NCBI RefSeq assembly: GCF_902686445.1
Contig: NC_062224.1
Coordinates: 54,559,156 to 54,623,155, forward strand
Direction: 5' to 3'
DNA: 64,000 nt
Source: Sciurus carolinensis
Taxonomy: Eukaryota; Chordata; Mammalia; Rodentia; Sciuridae
Shown here: positions 12,647 through 24,719 of the stretch, piece by piece
Numbering within the stretch: position 1 is the stretch's first letter
How the letters are laid out: the number at the start of each line of letters is the position of its first letter
The notes under the pieces: generated by a model
The model's database searches: none
What the model was told of the DNA's origin: nothing
The model's input: the letters and a program-made list of their open reading frames with translations, nothing else
Position numbers and translations under genes: made by a program

Positions 12647-15230
12647 TATGTCTTATAGTCAACAAGATACAGACTCAGGAGTTCTCTAAAATACAAAATC
12701 CATCAATAGAAAAGTCAAAAATTAAAGTAATATTTTGATCATTATACTCTTACCCAACTCCTTGACCTGATCTCTGTCTTGTTTTATTTTTCTGTAACCA
12801 TATTCACTCCTCTGCTTTAGTGAGGAGTCTTGGGTTTAAGATTGGTTCTATCCTCCAACTTTCTCCTTCGTGGGTAAATGTTAGCCACAAATCTTGCACC
12901 TTCTGTTTCTACAATGGAGGCTGCAAGTCAAATGATTCTGAAGAATCTGGAGGGTGCATTTGACAGGCTGGGGTGGGGCGGGTCACTGGGTTAAAGTGGA
13001 AATCTGGTCTAGTTTGTGGAAGTCTCTGACTTCCACAAAATGGGGAAAAGTGGACCTAATTTTGCCACGTCTGCTGCTGGGTGGGGAATCTTTCTGTCTG
13101 CCAAAGTATTACATCTAGAATTTTCCATGTTTTCTGATTTTGTTTTCTACAAAAACTGAGTTCAAGAGAACATATTTCCAATGGGAACAGATCTGAGATT
13201 GCATAGTGGAGATGAATATGAATCTAAGATTTACTTAACCAAATGTCATTTTCTATAGCACACTGGGAGTTTTCTAAAGGGCAACCATTCTCCTGTGTTA
13301 AATGTGTTACTGCATTTATATTTTTAAAATTTTGTTAATTCTAAATGCCATACTAGCTAGATTGTTAATTTAAAAACAAAACAAAGCAAAAGCTTACATA
13401 GAAGGAGAATTGGGAACAATATCAGAGCTTGGGTGCTACTTGATATGCTGGAAAAAAATAAAGAGAAAAGAATCTAACCATATTTGTAAAACCACAGAAC
13501 ACTATCAATGGGAAAATCCAAGAAAGAAAGGATATTTGCCCAAAATAAATGAACAATTAATCAAATTTCTATACGTTCTATGAGAGTAACTTTTAAAAAC
13601 ATTTCTTTCAACTTCTGGTGGCAAACAGTCACACATCTTGTAGAAAAAGAATTTTCTGGAGAACACAGGCAACAATGAAAGTCCATAAGCTCAGTGATGT
13701 ACATCAGTTTATTTATCAAGGCAGCATAAAAGCTTAACTTAAATTGGAATTCATAGGTAACTCAGTCTAACTTACTGGGACCAGGAACAGAATCATCTGT
13801 TTTCTCTGCACCTTGCTCTGTGGTTCCAGCTCCTTCCCAATGCAGCTTTTCACTAATCATGTAATTGAATCTGTCTTGTTTTCTTCACTGATCATCCTGG
13901 TTTAACTAACTGGGAAGTATAACAAACCTGTTTGATAACTGGTCACATTATTAACATCAGCAGTCTATTTTCCCGTTCAGATTTCAGGCAAGCCACGAAC
14001 CTTTGAGAATCATAGCTTTTGGTTTGGTTTGGTGACAAAACATTGAAAAAAAAAAAATGCAACCACACAAAAAGTCCATAGACCCAAAGGCTGCCAATAA
14101 CCCTGGTTGACCTAGTTAGTATTGTAGTGGAAAAGAGGGAGCGGGTACAGTTGAAGAACAGTTCTAATTATTTAGAAACTAAAGTTTTAAAAAATCAACT
14201 CTTTGTTGAAGTGAAAACAACTAATATTTGGTCCAGATAGAGACTATATCTGAAATTAAACAATTCTTCCTAAATTTCAGATACCCCAATTAATTGACAT
14301 TAAACTCAATGGGTTTTAAACTCTATGAGCTCCAGTTTATTAAGTTCTGCCAGTTCCTTTTGCATTAGTTTACAGCATTTTATTTTTTAAAACAATCACT
14401 TGTCAGTATTATAGAAAGTAGTAGATGATAGAATTGACTGGAAAGAGTTTTTTATTCTGCCTTCCTATGTGTATTTTTAGTAAAGTGCTACATGATGCTC
14501 CTTGTTCTTTTCTATTAGTTATGTAATAGGCAGATCAATGAGATTCACATTTGAAACATGTACACAAATTTTCCAAATTATTCTTTGTCTCTATTCACAG
14601 AGGTGCCAAAGTAAGTTTTTGGTTCGTAGTGAATCTTTGTATTTCTTTATAGGGTCATGCAAAGCAAGGATCTTTTCTCTAACTGAGCTTTAAAAACATT
14701 CCTGGCAGTGTTGATATCAAAATAAATACAAGTTCCATTCCTGAAAACGAAACATGGAATTGAGTTGACTATAAAAGTGATGTTGTCGCAACTCATTTTA
14801 ACAAATAGAAGTCCTAAAATGAAAAACATGTTTCTTCTGTCATGTGTCATACAGAAAAAAAAATGGGAAAAAAGGAAATTGTAATGTGTTCCTAATTTAG
14901 ATTCCTCTTCTTACTATAACCATAACTTTCTCCAACAATGACACACACAATATGGTTGCCATTCTTGAGTACTGAAGATGTTTCTTTTTTCAGTTTTGGT
15001 TCTCACCGTTGGACATAAAAAGAGAAATTTATGTATGCCTATATCTGAGTGATGATGGGAGATGGGTCTACTATTTACATGCATGGTTTCTGAACACCAT
15101 TTTAACCTGAAAATAAAAGCATCATGAGATGTACTTCTTGGAGGAATTAGGGTTGGAGATATTAGTCTTGGTGTCACGTTTTGGTCAATTCACAACTGAT
15201 GAATGACTAGTTAACAATGTTAGCAATTTT
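12647..15230. other. Unassigned non-coding stretch, low repeat content
   Basis: About 2.6 kb in which I recognise no interspersed repeat apart from an A-rich run near 14,046-14,058. Open frames at 14,502-14,693, 14,647-14,850 and 14,914-15,177 lack recognisable features. Confidence 0.45.
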
Positions 15231-15320
15231 CAAATCACAACTTGTCTTGCTTTGTAAGCACAAGGCTCTGGGTTCGATCCCCAGCACCCAAAAAAAAAAA
15301 CAAGTCAAATCACAACTTGT
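15231..15320 (+). mobile_element. 5'-truncated ID SINE with perfect target-site duplication
   Basis: The body 'gtaagcacaaggctctggg' then 'ttcgatccccagcaccc' plus an A10 tail is the 3' half of a tRNA-derived ID element, including the B box 'ggttcgatcc' but no A box. It is bounded by a perfect 15-bp duplication 'caaatcacaacttgt' at 15231-15245 and 15306-15320, so the half-length copy is the insertion itself and not later decay. Confidence 0.93.
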
Positions 15321-15996
15321 GGTTACTTACATGTATATTCTGTACAAAATATTTTGTAATTCTAGCCAATAAATTTATGGAAATTCACAATGAAAAAATC
15401 AATCCATGTGAGCAAATCTACATTTTTAAAATAATGGAACAAAATTAATCACTTACTGGATAAAGACAAAATATCCAAGAATTCAGTCCTCATTCCTGAG
15501 GAGCAAGGTCAGAAACCTCTGTGGACAAGGTACTGAGTTCAGGGAGCAGGAAGCCTTGGGTGGAGGGGTGAGGGGAGGTGGGCTTCACTTTCTCTGCTCT
15601 CTGACCTGGCAGGGCCAGTCTTTCTCTTAACTTGCTCATCTTAAAACGATCTTAAGAGCACTTGCTCTTCCACTATGTGGCCTCCCAGGGGATTTCTGAA
15701 CAATGTTGTTAATTAGTATGTCATATTTCCCAGTCAATTATTTTGTTTTGATTTGTTTCCAGCTTGCCTCCACCCAGGCTCAGAGACCTCAATTTCACTG
15801 CTGGTAAAATAAATGAAATCAGAATTATTAACAGACGCCATGCCATAAATTCCTATGGGCTCCAGCCAAAAGCATGGCAAACTTTAAGCCTGTTTAGGAG
15901 AGTTAATAATAATCATCACTAAGTAGCATTTGGAGGGTAAGCAGAGAGTTAAAATGACAACAAAATAGCCTACCTGCCCACTCACAGAGGCACTTA

Positions 15997-16175
15997 TACT
16001 GTCATTTCTCAAACTCTGATCTTCTAATCACCTTTTTCAGAATTACTTGTGAGTTTATTTGCAATGCAGATAAAATAAAAGCAGACCCTAGTGAATGAAA
16101 AGTGCTAGGGCAGAGATTGGGGTCTGCATTTCTAAATAAGCTGGGGGGCTGCTGAATCTGATTTAAGAATTTCAT
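15997..16175 (+). mobile_element. MER5-like hAT DNA transposon fossil
   Basis: 'catttctcaaactctgatc', 'aattacttgtgagtttattt', 'gcaatgcaga', then 'ggtctgcatttctaaataag' follow the order of MER5-type non-autonomous hAT elements. Diverged; right border approximate. Confidence 0.5.
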
Positions 16176-16789
16176 GTCAGATTTTCTTTGTGTAGCAGCT
16201 CTTGGGGACAAGCTTGAGCCTGAGTCTCAGATCTGGAATAGGTAGCTGGTGTCATTGGCTCTTCTTCTCCTTGACTTCCTTCTCCCAGTTGGACAGCTAG
16301 TTTACAGTTCTCAGTCAGATGCCCGACTACTATTGTTTTTTTATGGGTTAGCAGACAATTGATTATTGGGGTGATGCTGTCCAGAATACAATAAATGACA
16401 TGTGTTACTCAGCATGAGAGGCATTGGACTGAAAGGAAGTCTTTCACATTTCAGTGCTCATCTGGTTTTTGACTGTCTAGAAGATTCATTCTCTTTCCCT
16501 TTACTCATTGTCAGGTATTTACCTTCAGGGGAGGGAGAGAAGTGTCCCAGGTTGCATTTGTCAGATTCTACATGACAATGACCTTCTATGCCCATTCTCC
16601 CTGTCACTACATTAAATTTAGAGATTGATGGAGGATCCTAGCAGGTTGTGGAGAAGCCATGGAAGGTTTAACATTGAATTTGCAATAGGATCCCTGATTA
16701 ACCATAATTGGTTAATTCATGTTTAAATTTGTCATTTTGGTCAGTGAACATATGAGGACAGATATGCATTGGAAGGAGCAAGAAGACGC

Positions 16790-16935
16790 ACTGTGACATT
16801 GTGCAAAACACTTTCTTGGTTTCATTATGTTAAACTATGGTATGATCTTTATACCAATTTCACAGGGTAGATGTAAGGATAAAGTGAGATATGTATGAAA
16901 GTATTCTGTAAAGTGTAATGAGCAAGCATTCTGGT
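16790..16935 (+). mobile_element. MIR SINE fragment
   Basis: 'tttcacagggtagatgtaag', 'gataaagtgagatatgtatg' and 'gtattctgtaaagtg' correspond to the MIR core and 3' part ('tcacagggttgttgtgagga', 'aaatgagataatacatgtaa'). Confidence 0.5.
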
Positions 16936-17811
16936 TTTCAGGAGCAAGATGTTGTGGTAAAGGCTGTGGGAACGCAGGGGTCTTTAAGACCCCTTATGAG
17001 ACTGCATAATAAGACCCATCAGATGCAGTCTCATTAGGGTGTTGACTTCTATGTGAGCAACTATCACATAAATGTCACATGTGCAAGAGTGCAAGGGTGT
17101 CTGATGACTTGATCTGGGGTCACTGGGAAATGTTCTTGGCAGGGCATGATGGCATGGCACAGGGGCTATGAAGTAGTTAGGATTTCAACTCACAGGTGAT
17201 GCTAGAACAGGAGGACATCTCTAGGAGAGAGGAACAACAGAAGGAGTGACATAAAATGGGAAGGATGGAAGATGGCAAATGGATAAGCCACCTGGTCTCC
17301 ATTCCATCTCCACCTTGTGACCACACACTTACATGTGGAAGCGGGAAAGGTTAGATAGAAAAGTAGAGTGGCAAAAAGTAGCATAGATGTAAATCTAAAG
17401 TCAGAACACCTCTGGAAATCTAGAGTCTTTTCCAGGAAGCTAGAATTGAAGCAATCTTAAAACTATAAAATGTGCATGTTGGTGCTAAAATATTTCACAG
17501 TAATATGCACAAAAGGATAAAACAGAATAGCTAATTAGGATTTTGTTAAATTTCTGTTCTTAGCCTGTTGAAAATAACAATGGTTTGAATTTTCACAAGC
17601 TTTTTTTCCCTCTACAATTATCAATTAACTTTTTCACCGCATCATAGTGGAAGTTCTTATTTAAATAATTGGTGACTTGCTTTGATTGAGAGTTTATGTA
17701 GACATTTGTCTTGGGATTACTGCAGATATCACTTTCTGAGCAAAATTTAGTTGTAACCTATTCAAGATATTTATAATATCTGTAAGCATTTGCATGTAAG
17801 AAAGTAGAAAA
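16936..17811. other. Unassigned non-coding stretch
   Basis: No recognisable exon or repeat. The frame at 17,202-17,384 on the minus strand is short and without features. Confidence 0.45.
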
Positions 17812-17906
17812 TTGGGACTGAGGATATAGCTCAGTGGTAGAGCACTGGCCTAGTATGTATATGAAGCCCTCAGTTTGATTCCCAGTACTGAAAAAAAAAA
17901 AAAAAA
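17812..17906 (+). mobile_element. ID-type tRNA-derived SINE
   Basis: A complete ID unit: A-box region 'tagctcagtggtagagca', a middle 'tggcctagtatgtatatgaa', B-box-like 'gtttgattcccagtactg' and a 16-A tail. The B box deviates from ggttcgatcc, so this copy is older than those at 15.2 and 18.3 kb. The tail runs straight into a GGAA microsatellite. Confidence 0.9.
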
Positions 17907-17985
17907 GAAAGAATGGAAGGAGAGAGAAAGAAGGAAGGAAGAAGGAGAAGGAAGGAAGGAAGGAAGGAAGAAGGAAAGGAGGAAA
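17907..17985 (+). repeat. (GGAA)n-rich microsatellite grown from a SINE tail
   Basis: Imperfect GGAA/GAAA units directly follow the A tail of the ID element. This is a common outcome of tail slippage. The minus-strand frame over it codes only for low-complexity sequence. Confidence 0.9.
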
Positions 17986-18004
17986 TAATAGCAAAGTTTC
18001 TTAC

Positions 18005-18205
18005 TTTACAGCGTAAACTCTGGAATCAGACAGCCTAGGTTTGTAACCCTGCTTTATTGTTCTGTGTGATCTTCAAACAGTTACTTAACCTCTCTGTGTC
18101 TCAATTACTATCTGCAAAAATAACTACTAGCATCCATCTTATATGGTTATTATGAAGGTTAATAGGAACTGATAAATGGTAAACTCTCAATAGATTATAG
18201 CTATT
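18005..18205 (+). mobile_element. MIR SINE
   Basis: Well-preserved order: 'aactctggaatcagacagcc', 'taggtttgtaaccctgctt', 'gtgtgatcttcaaacagtta', 'cttaacctctctgtgtctca', 'atggttattatgaaggttaa', 'taaactctcaatagattata'. One of the clearest MIR copies in the window. Confidence 0.88.
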
Positions 18206-18301
18206 CAGTTCAACCATTTTAAGTGACACCTATTTAAAGGTATAGTGCTTTATAGTTTCGTAACAGCATTATTAAAATCCTGCTTAAAATTAACAACTTT
18301 T

Positions 18302-18364
18302 TTGCAAGCACAAGGCCCTGGGTTCAATCCCCAGCACCGCAAAAAAAAAAAAAAAAAAAAAAAA
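18302..18364 (+). mobile_element. 5'-truncated ID SINE with near-perfect target-site duplication
   Basis: Body 'gcaagcacaaggccctgggt' plus 'tcaatccccagcaccgc' and an A28 tail. Flanks 'aaaattaacaactttt' (18286-18301) and 'aaaattactaactttt' (18365-18380) match at 14 of 16 positions. Like the 15.2 kb copy it starts within a few bases of the same internal point and lacks the A box. Confidence 0.88.
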
Positions 18365-18679
18365 AAAATTACTAACTTTTAGTACAATTAAGTAATAAAA
18401 CTTAAAAAATTATTTTTATGTAAAAGAAGTTGCTTTTATGAATGATATGTACTTTAGAACTCAGCAAGTTTTTTTAGTACAAAATATTCTTTTATCTAAA
18501 AATTAAAGTTTGTGTGTACTTGGAATTAAGCTTTTCTCTGCCTGCCAACTTATAAATAATTATAAGTAGCTACTTTCTGAATAGTTCTAACACCAAACTT
18601 TTGATATAGATATTTCTACTCATATATTTAAAGCGATGTCAACTATAGAATACATGAGGAATAGAAAATTTGATTTTGA

Positions 18680-18990
18680 AGGTTCTCTGTATCTGAAGGG
18701 TCCACATCTGCATATTCAACACCTATATTTCAAAAAAAATTCAACTTCATCTGTACTGAACATTTTTTGTCATCGTTCCCTAAACAATATGGCATAATAA
18801 TGATTTACATACATTTTTGAGGTATTAATATCATAGCTAATCTAGAAATTATTTAAAGGACATGAGAGTGTGTGTGTAGGTTATATGCAAATAATATTTC
18901 ATTTTATAGAAGGGACTTGAACATCCATAGATTTTGCTCTCCATAGTGGTTTTTGGAGCCAATCCTCCATGGATACTGAGGGATGACTGA
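18680..18990 (-). mobile_element. Tigger/MER2-type DNA transposon fossil, antisense
   Basis: The right end reads 'ggagccaatcctccatggat' then 'actgagggatgactga', the reverse complement of the Tigger2/MER2-type terminal repeat ('cagtcgtccctcggtatcc'). It is preceded by 'aagggacttgaacatccat' and 'ggttatatgcaaataatatt', also in the expected order. Non-coding and inactive. Confidence 0.75.
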
Positions 18991-19059
18991 ATTTTTATTA
19001 ATAATTTAGTAAATTCATTAACAGTTTTCTATTCAGCCCTGCCAGGTGATTCTATAATG

Positions 19060-19409
19060 TAGTGGTTCTCAAGTTTTGGAATGACCCAAGATTCATTAAA
19101 GCCCCCATTGCTAGGCTCTACCCTCAGAGTATCTAATGAAGTTTCTTCACATTAATGGCCAGGCTGCCTCCCTTCTTCCCTCTTTTCCTCCTCCCTCCCT
19201 CTTTCTTCCTTCTTTCCTTACTTCCAGCTATACTGCCCAGGCTGACCTTGAAACCTTAATTCCTGGGCTCAAGTGATCCTCCTGCCTCAGCCTCCCAAGT
19301 ACCTGGGACTACAGGTGTGCACCACTGCACCCAGTTAGATTTGTCTTTCCAACCAGTGTTTAAGTGATGTTGATGATGCTGGTTATAGGACCTCTGAGAA
19401 CGACTGCTA
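19060..19409 (+). mobile_element. MER5-type hAT fossil, split by a B1
   Basis: The left part (19060-19163) starts 'tagtggttctcaagtttt' and contains 'attgctaggctctaccctca'; the right part (19345-19409) contains 'agtgatgttgatgatgctgg' and ends 'tctgagaacgactgct'. The ends are imperfect inverted repeats of each other, and the middle matches MER5A order. The B1 at 19168-19337 separates the halves, so the DNA transposon is the older insertion. Confidence 0.8.
19168..19337 (-). mobile_element. B1/7SL-type SINE, antisense, with pyrimidine-rich tail
   Basis: 'tcctgggctcaagtgatcct', 'cctgcctcagcctcccaagt' and 'acctgggactacaggtgtgc' are an antisense 7SL-derived monomer. The C/T-rich run 19168-19221 is its A-rich tail after decay into GGAA-like units on the minus strand. 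Inserted within the MER5-type element. Confidence 0.88.
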
Positions 19410-20450
19410 TCATTCACAATAAGAGGAACATTATTAGAGTCATATTTTCTTTTTATACATATTTAATTTTGATTGAGATAATTCTTAATTTCTCATTTGA
19501 GTAAAATTTTTAAAGAAATCTATTTATATTTTTATTCTCTTTGATCCAAGGGGCAACTATTTTTTGAATAAGTAACTTTGGATTCCAAAGGTCAAATAAA
19601 ATCTAGCAAAATCTACTTTTCAGAAAGCTATTTCTGGATTCCATTGACAATACACTTTTACTTCTTTTAAAACTTTGTGTATCAAGACCTCTTGCATTTT
19701 CTTTCTCCTTCTTACCACACTTTTTGAAGATGATGGCAATTTTCTTTTATGGAATCTTAGAATTTCATTTTGTCTGAGTGAATTCTAGAATCATCATTTC
19801 CTGTATCTACCTGCATATTGCCTATAATTACATTGAATCATCATTTGAAAGTACAATTTGTGGAATGTGACACTGAATAATAATCCTTGTTGGCAGGAAA
19901 TGTTGCTTATATGGTATAATATGTGTTAATTTCATGGAGAAAAATGTGGACCAAAAATGAAAATACTTTCAACCCATGTACACATCAGAATTATACAACC
20001 ACATAAAAATGCAGCCATTAATTAGATAAAACTTAGAATGTGGCAGATAACTAAGGACAAATTATTTACCTGTCTAATAAAGTCTTGCCACAATTACCCC
20101 TCATGTGATGGCATCAAATGTACCTAATACTGGCCCTTAGAACTTGATTATCTTCTGTAATTTTACCCATGACCAATTATACTCTATGTTAATTTCTTAG
20201 GCACCTTCTTCCATTTCCCCCTCCTGCTTCCTCTCTTCATCTTGCTCATCTCCCTTTTCTTCTGAGTTATCTCTGTTTTTGAAGCTGCCCCTCTACCTCA
20301 AATCCCTCAGTGATGGCCTTCCCTTCCCCTACACAGGACTGCACCAGGAATGAGTGATAATTGTGGAGTTTGTTGTTACTGCCACTCTTTTTATTACAAT
20401 TCCTTCCCATTTTTGTGGTTTTCCTTTCATTCCGGGTTGGGACGGGGGAA
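19410..20450. other. Unassigned non-coding stretch
   Basis: AT-rich, no recognised repeat or exon. Confidence 0.45.
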
Positions 20451-20454
20451 GTAT

Positions 20455-20750
20455 GATTTAGTAGACAGAGCTTGGCATTAAAATCAAGCTCTGGGGCTGG
20501 GATATAGCTCTGTGGTAGAGCGCTTGCCCAGCACGTATGAGTTCCATCCTCGCAATGCCTGTCCCAACCCCCTGCCCCAAGAAGAGCTCTGGTCACAGTT
20601 TAGCTATCAGTTTCAAGATCTGTATTAGAAAATTCAGATTCCCCATCAATTTAGGGGAAGGTCATTGTGTTTGCTTTATTTCCTAAGTTTGTAGTGAGAA
20701 CCAAATTAGACGATGTAGGTGAAAGTGCTTTAAAGCATAACCTAAAAGTC
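20455..20750 (+). mobile_element. MIR SINE, split by an ID element
   Basis: Left part 'agacagagcttggcattaaa', then the ID at 20492-20580, then right part 'cacagtttagctatcagttt', 'tgtagtgagaaccaaattag', 'acgatgtaggtgaaagtgct'. The parts are in MIR order. The 'gctctgg' repeated on both sides of the ID is the likely target-site duplication. Confidence 0.6.
20492..20580 (+). mobile_element. ID-type SINE
   Basis: 'ggggctgggatatagctctg' then 'tggtagagcgcttgcccagc' is a clear ID 5' half with A box; the B box is damaged ('agttccatcctcgcaatg') and the tail is C-rich rather than A-rich. Flanked by 'aagctctgg' and 'gagctctgg', a short imperfect duplication. Confidence 0.85.
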
Positions 20751-23324
20751 AGGGCCAGAATTAGGGTGAAACAAGGGAGGTACATACTGCAACAAGTTTA
20801 AGGAGGCAAATGCTCACAGTTCAGGGCTGTGTGAGGGTAACCTTTCATTTTTGTCTGTGACTAATTGTCATTTGCAACTCAGCTGTGACCAATGGGTTAA
20901 AGTCTTAGCATGAATGACTGCCATTAAATAGATGAAATACTCTTATTTCTCCCAGGGTAGATGTACTTAACAGATACTGAAATCTCAGGATTAAAGAAAG
21001 TTCTTAGCTACTGAGGGAGTCCTTCAAAAATTTGCAATGGATACATAGTAACCTACCCTACCCATAAATAAGGCCAGTCCTTGATTTGAACAACACTGAG
21101 CTAAGAGTACAAGGGAGAAAGAAGTTTGGAAAGAAGCTTGCACATTTAAAAAGAATTTGCTAATGAGCTGCTTCTCAGAATAGGTTTCCCACTAGGGCCC
21201 TCAAAATAAGTTTTAAAAAATTTTACTATATTAATTCAGAACCCACATTAAAAAAATAAAAGCCATCCCCCCCACAACAATTAAAACAGAAAGCCCTTTC
21301 TGTGACTTACTCTAGAAGCTGTTATGCTTCACAGGAAGACTTAAAGAAAATTTTCTCTGCCTCAAATAACAAGACAAAGATTACTACATAGTGACAAAGC
21401 TAAATCATCTCGGAGGATAGTTACTTGCTCACTAATGACTATCATCTGCCAAGAACTAGTATGCTATTAATACTGTAAAGCTGCCTGGACTAGAAATCCA
21501 TTACTAGCAAAAGTACAAGTCCATTTTTATTCTAGGTAATTAATCTAATTTGACTTTCTCCTGATCATTGTGGAGGAGAAAACGCTGACTCTCTTCTCTA
21601 TGAAGGACAAATAGATTTCAGAGAGACTTCTCACTGAATGGACTTAAAGCCATAGGCCCCCTTATTTATGCCTCTGTGTTGAGTGAATTCTCCAAGTGCA
21701 GAAATGTGTCCAGACTAAGCATGCTAGCAGAGGTTACCTAGTGCCTGACATGGTGTGTAAGAAAGGAAATGGAGGAAATGGACCTGGAGAGGTGAGCCAG
21801 GAAAGTTACAAGAATCAGGTTCCCAACCCCAGAGGAAAAGGACAATAACCACACCCAATCTGTTCAGAGATTACAAAATTGGGATCTGTAGTATTTCATT
21901 CTTGTATCTCTGTTGCTTCCTTCAGAGAATTGCAAAGGCATTAATGTTGCTATAAATAAGATCTCGCTTACAGAATAAAGTTCAAAAGTGTTGATTTCAG
22001 CTTTTTACTCAATTTCTGCTTAAGAAACCTCTGGCAAAGAAAATGCATGGTTGAGGGTGTTTTACAGGGTTCTAGTCAGTTTTCTACTCCTACCAAAAGT
22101 GAATTAAACTGGAAAATGAGGGACTACAGCAAAAGAAAAAAAAAAACTTACTATATTTCTGGCATCAAAGCAATCAGCAGAAAACTCTTCAAAATGTATA
22201 TGTCAAGTAGATATTTCTGGATTAAAGTGACTTTACTCTCAGTAAGATTATTTTATTGACCCTCTTTTGGGGTCTGATTATTTTGTCCTATTCTCAAGTT
22301 GTCTTTTTTAGTCATCCAGGTCTATTAGTGGAAAATTAGAAAATGCACATCAGCAGGAAATTAAAATCACAGGTAAACCTACTCCCCAAAGACAAACCTT
22401 GCTAACATTTACATTGTTTAAATATTTTCTTCCAGATTTTTATGCACATTTACACACCCCTGTGTTCTAAAATTTTTAACTTGTGTTTTCACTTCTGTGA
22501 TCTTTTTCCATGTAAATACATTTTTCTTAGCTGCATTACGTTACATCATATAGATATATTTATGGACTTATTAGATTGGGTTGAAATATACTGTCATGAA
22601 TGGCATCCTATCATACAGATAGACTGAAAAATCCTTAATATTTTTTTGTGTGTGGTGAAAAAAAAAAAAACACTTTACCTTTACCTGTGCTTCATTTCAA
22701 ACTCACTTAGGTAGTGTAATCTTTAATCTTCGGCCTGACAGACATTTCCGCTGGAGCGGGAGTAATCAGCACTCCACCATGATCCCCCCTCTCTTTACCA
22801 TTTCTGGCATCCAACCTGGCTCTGTAGGGCCATCACCTTCCTCCTTGATGGAAGAAGACTGCAGTTAAACTGCCATCTGGAACCCAGGGAGCCCTTATGC
22901 ATAGGAGCTGGAAGGGCCTGAGGCCATGTCCTCCCTGGGTTACTCTAAAACCAAGGACTGACAGGCATGGGGGGAGCAATAGCTCAGCTGTTCACTCTAG
23001 GCAGGAATGAATGTCAGGTGCTTTGCACTATTTTCCATTGTCATCCCAGTGACTTAAAAGCCATTTTCTCATTGTGATTGCTGGTTTTAAATGCACCACT
23101 TAGTGACTGCTTTCCTACCTGGTCATTTCTCCCTTTACCTACCCTTGTTCCTTACACTTTCCACTGCATTGCTTGCATTTGAATTCTAGGCTCAGTGTCT
23201 GCTCCTGGAGACCCAAAGCCTAGCACCTGTTATGGTCACTTCAACAGTGGAGATTGTGAGGGTGGGGCCTGTGTGTGTTGTTGCAGAGATATTGCGGGAA
23301 TTCATCTAGTCACCGAAATGAAAT
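20751..23324. other. Unassigned non-coding stretch
   Basis: About 2.6 kb without a repeat family I can name. A patch at 22,725-22,880 is richer in G+C but has no exon evidence. A short A run lies near 22,657-22,671. Confidence 0.45.
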
Positions 23325-23326
23325 AT

Positions 23327-23500
23327 AATCACACACCATATAACAATGTTTAGTAAACAATGGACCACATACACATTCAATGGTGCTTCCATAAAGCTGA
23401 AAATTTCCTATTGCCTAGTGGTGATGTAGCTGTGGTACAATATCACATTACTCATGTGCTTGTGGTGATGCTGGTTTAAGGTATTTTACACATTGACAGG
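23327..23500 (+). mobile_element. Mariner/Tigger-like short DNA transposon fossil
   Basis: 'caccatataacaatgtttag', 'aacaatggaccacatacac' and 'caatggtgcttccataaa' resemble, with many changes, a widespread mammalian Tigger-type MITE. No terminal repeats can be paired with confidence. Confidence 0.4.
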
Positions 23501-23570
23501 GAAACAGAGCGGTTAAGACCCTCTTTATTTTTCACATGCAACAATTGTACAATTTTTGAGTTTGAGATTG

Positions 23571-23571
<1 letters not shown>

Positions 23572-23605
<34 letters not shown>
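23572..23605 (+). repeat. (TG)17 microsatellite
   Basis: Perfect TG run of about 34 bp, long enough to be polymorphic. Confidence 0.97.
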
Positions 23606-23606
<1 letters not shown>

Positions 23607-24129
23607 AAGACCATGAAGCTAATTAGAAGTAGCCAATGTCAAAACCTATGTTTTCTGATTAGACAATTATACTCCTACAAAATGAACTAATATGACCAAA
23701 AATAAAGTTGAGTTAGAATGAATATGCTAACCTGAATTAATTTTAGGAAATCTGAACTTTAAAATGTACAGTGTAGTAGTCCTTTCTTCTTATCCTCAGG
23801 GGATATTACCTGCCTAACATTAGGTAGTACTGATCTCTATCTCTATCTATATATGTTTTTATACATCCATTCCTGTAACAAAGTTTTAATTTTTATAAAT
23901 AAGTCACAGTAAGAGAGTTACAACAATATCTGATAAGACGGAACAATTACAAAAATAAAGTGTAGTTTCTTTTCTTGAGTCAAAACAAATACTAGTATTT
24001 TTGGACTGTGGTTATTTAATACCTGTGTTCATTCCTGACCCTCCACTCCATCTTTTTTTTTATTTTCCCAGAATCTCCTTCACTTTCTTTGGCACCTGAA
24101 GGTGAACTGCTTCTACAAAGCACAACATA

Positions 24130-24480
24130 GGAGGACGATGTGCAATTGTCAGCTATTCGGAGAGAAAGTCGGTTGCACTCATGGGAGAGAGGGATAAGTA
24201 TGGTATCAGGCGAGTGTGGTAAGCATTCTAAGAGAGGTGCAAAGTCCTTTGGGAGGACAGAGGAAGGAAAGATAAATTCTGGCAGAGGGAGAAAGGAAGG
24301 CTTGCTGGAACAGGTGGCCTTAAGCTGGGTCTGGAAGGATGGGTAGGATTTCAATAGGCGGATGTTGGGGTGGGGGAGGAGGAGAAAGGAGCAGCACGAA
24401 CCCAGAAAAATGCAATACATGCTCCAGTCAGGTGGGTCGATGGGCTCACAGGTTACAGGTGGGAGGTGGAAGAGATGTGC
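24130..24480 (+). mobile_element. Probable L2 LINE fragment
   Basis: 'ttaagctgggtctggaagga' followed by 'tgggtaggatttcaatagg' and the G-rich 'gggaggtggaagagatg' resemble the L2 block normally read 'gagctgggccttgaaggatg'. The 156-codon minus-strand frame here (24,016-24,486) is best explained as low-complexity antisense of this repeat; it shows no domain. Confidence 0.45.
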
Positions 24481-24719
24481 GTACAATTAGGGGGAGGGCT
24501 TTCCCCTCATTTTCTGGGAGTTTCAGTTTGTCTGATGAACAGTATTCTGTGAGCAGGAGAGTGTTACAGTTACATTTGTATTTTAGAGCATCATCTGAAG
24601 ATGTGTTTCTTTTCTTGTGAGATACTCTGCATTGTGTTGTACTCAGTCATTTGCTTAACAGAGAACAGCATTCGCATACCGTAACAGCAGAGCTCTGTAT
24701 CATGGCTGTGGCTCTGCCT

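Noticed and set aside
17758..17994. Minus-strand frame rich in Leu/Phe/Ser as a membrane protein
   Set aside because: It is the translation of the GGAA microsatellite and ID SINE tail.
24016..24486. 156-codon minus-strand open frame, one of the longest outside the L1
   Set aside because: It lies over an L2-like repeat in antisense, has no recognisable domain, and another plus-strand frame overlaps it. Length is explained by low stop density in G/A-rich sequence.
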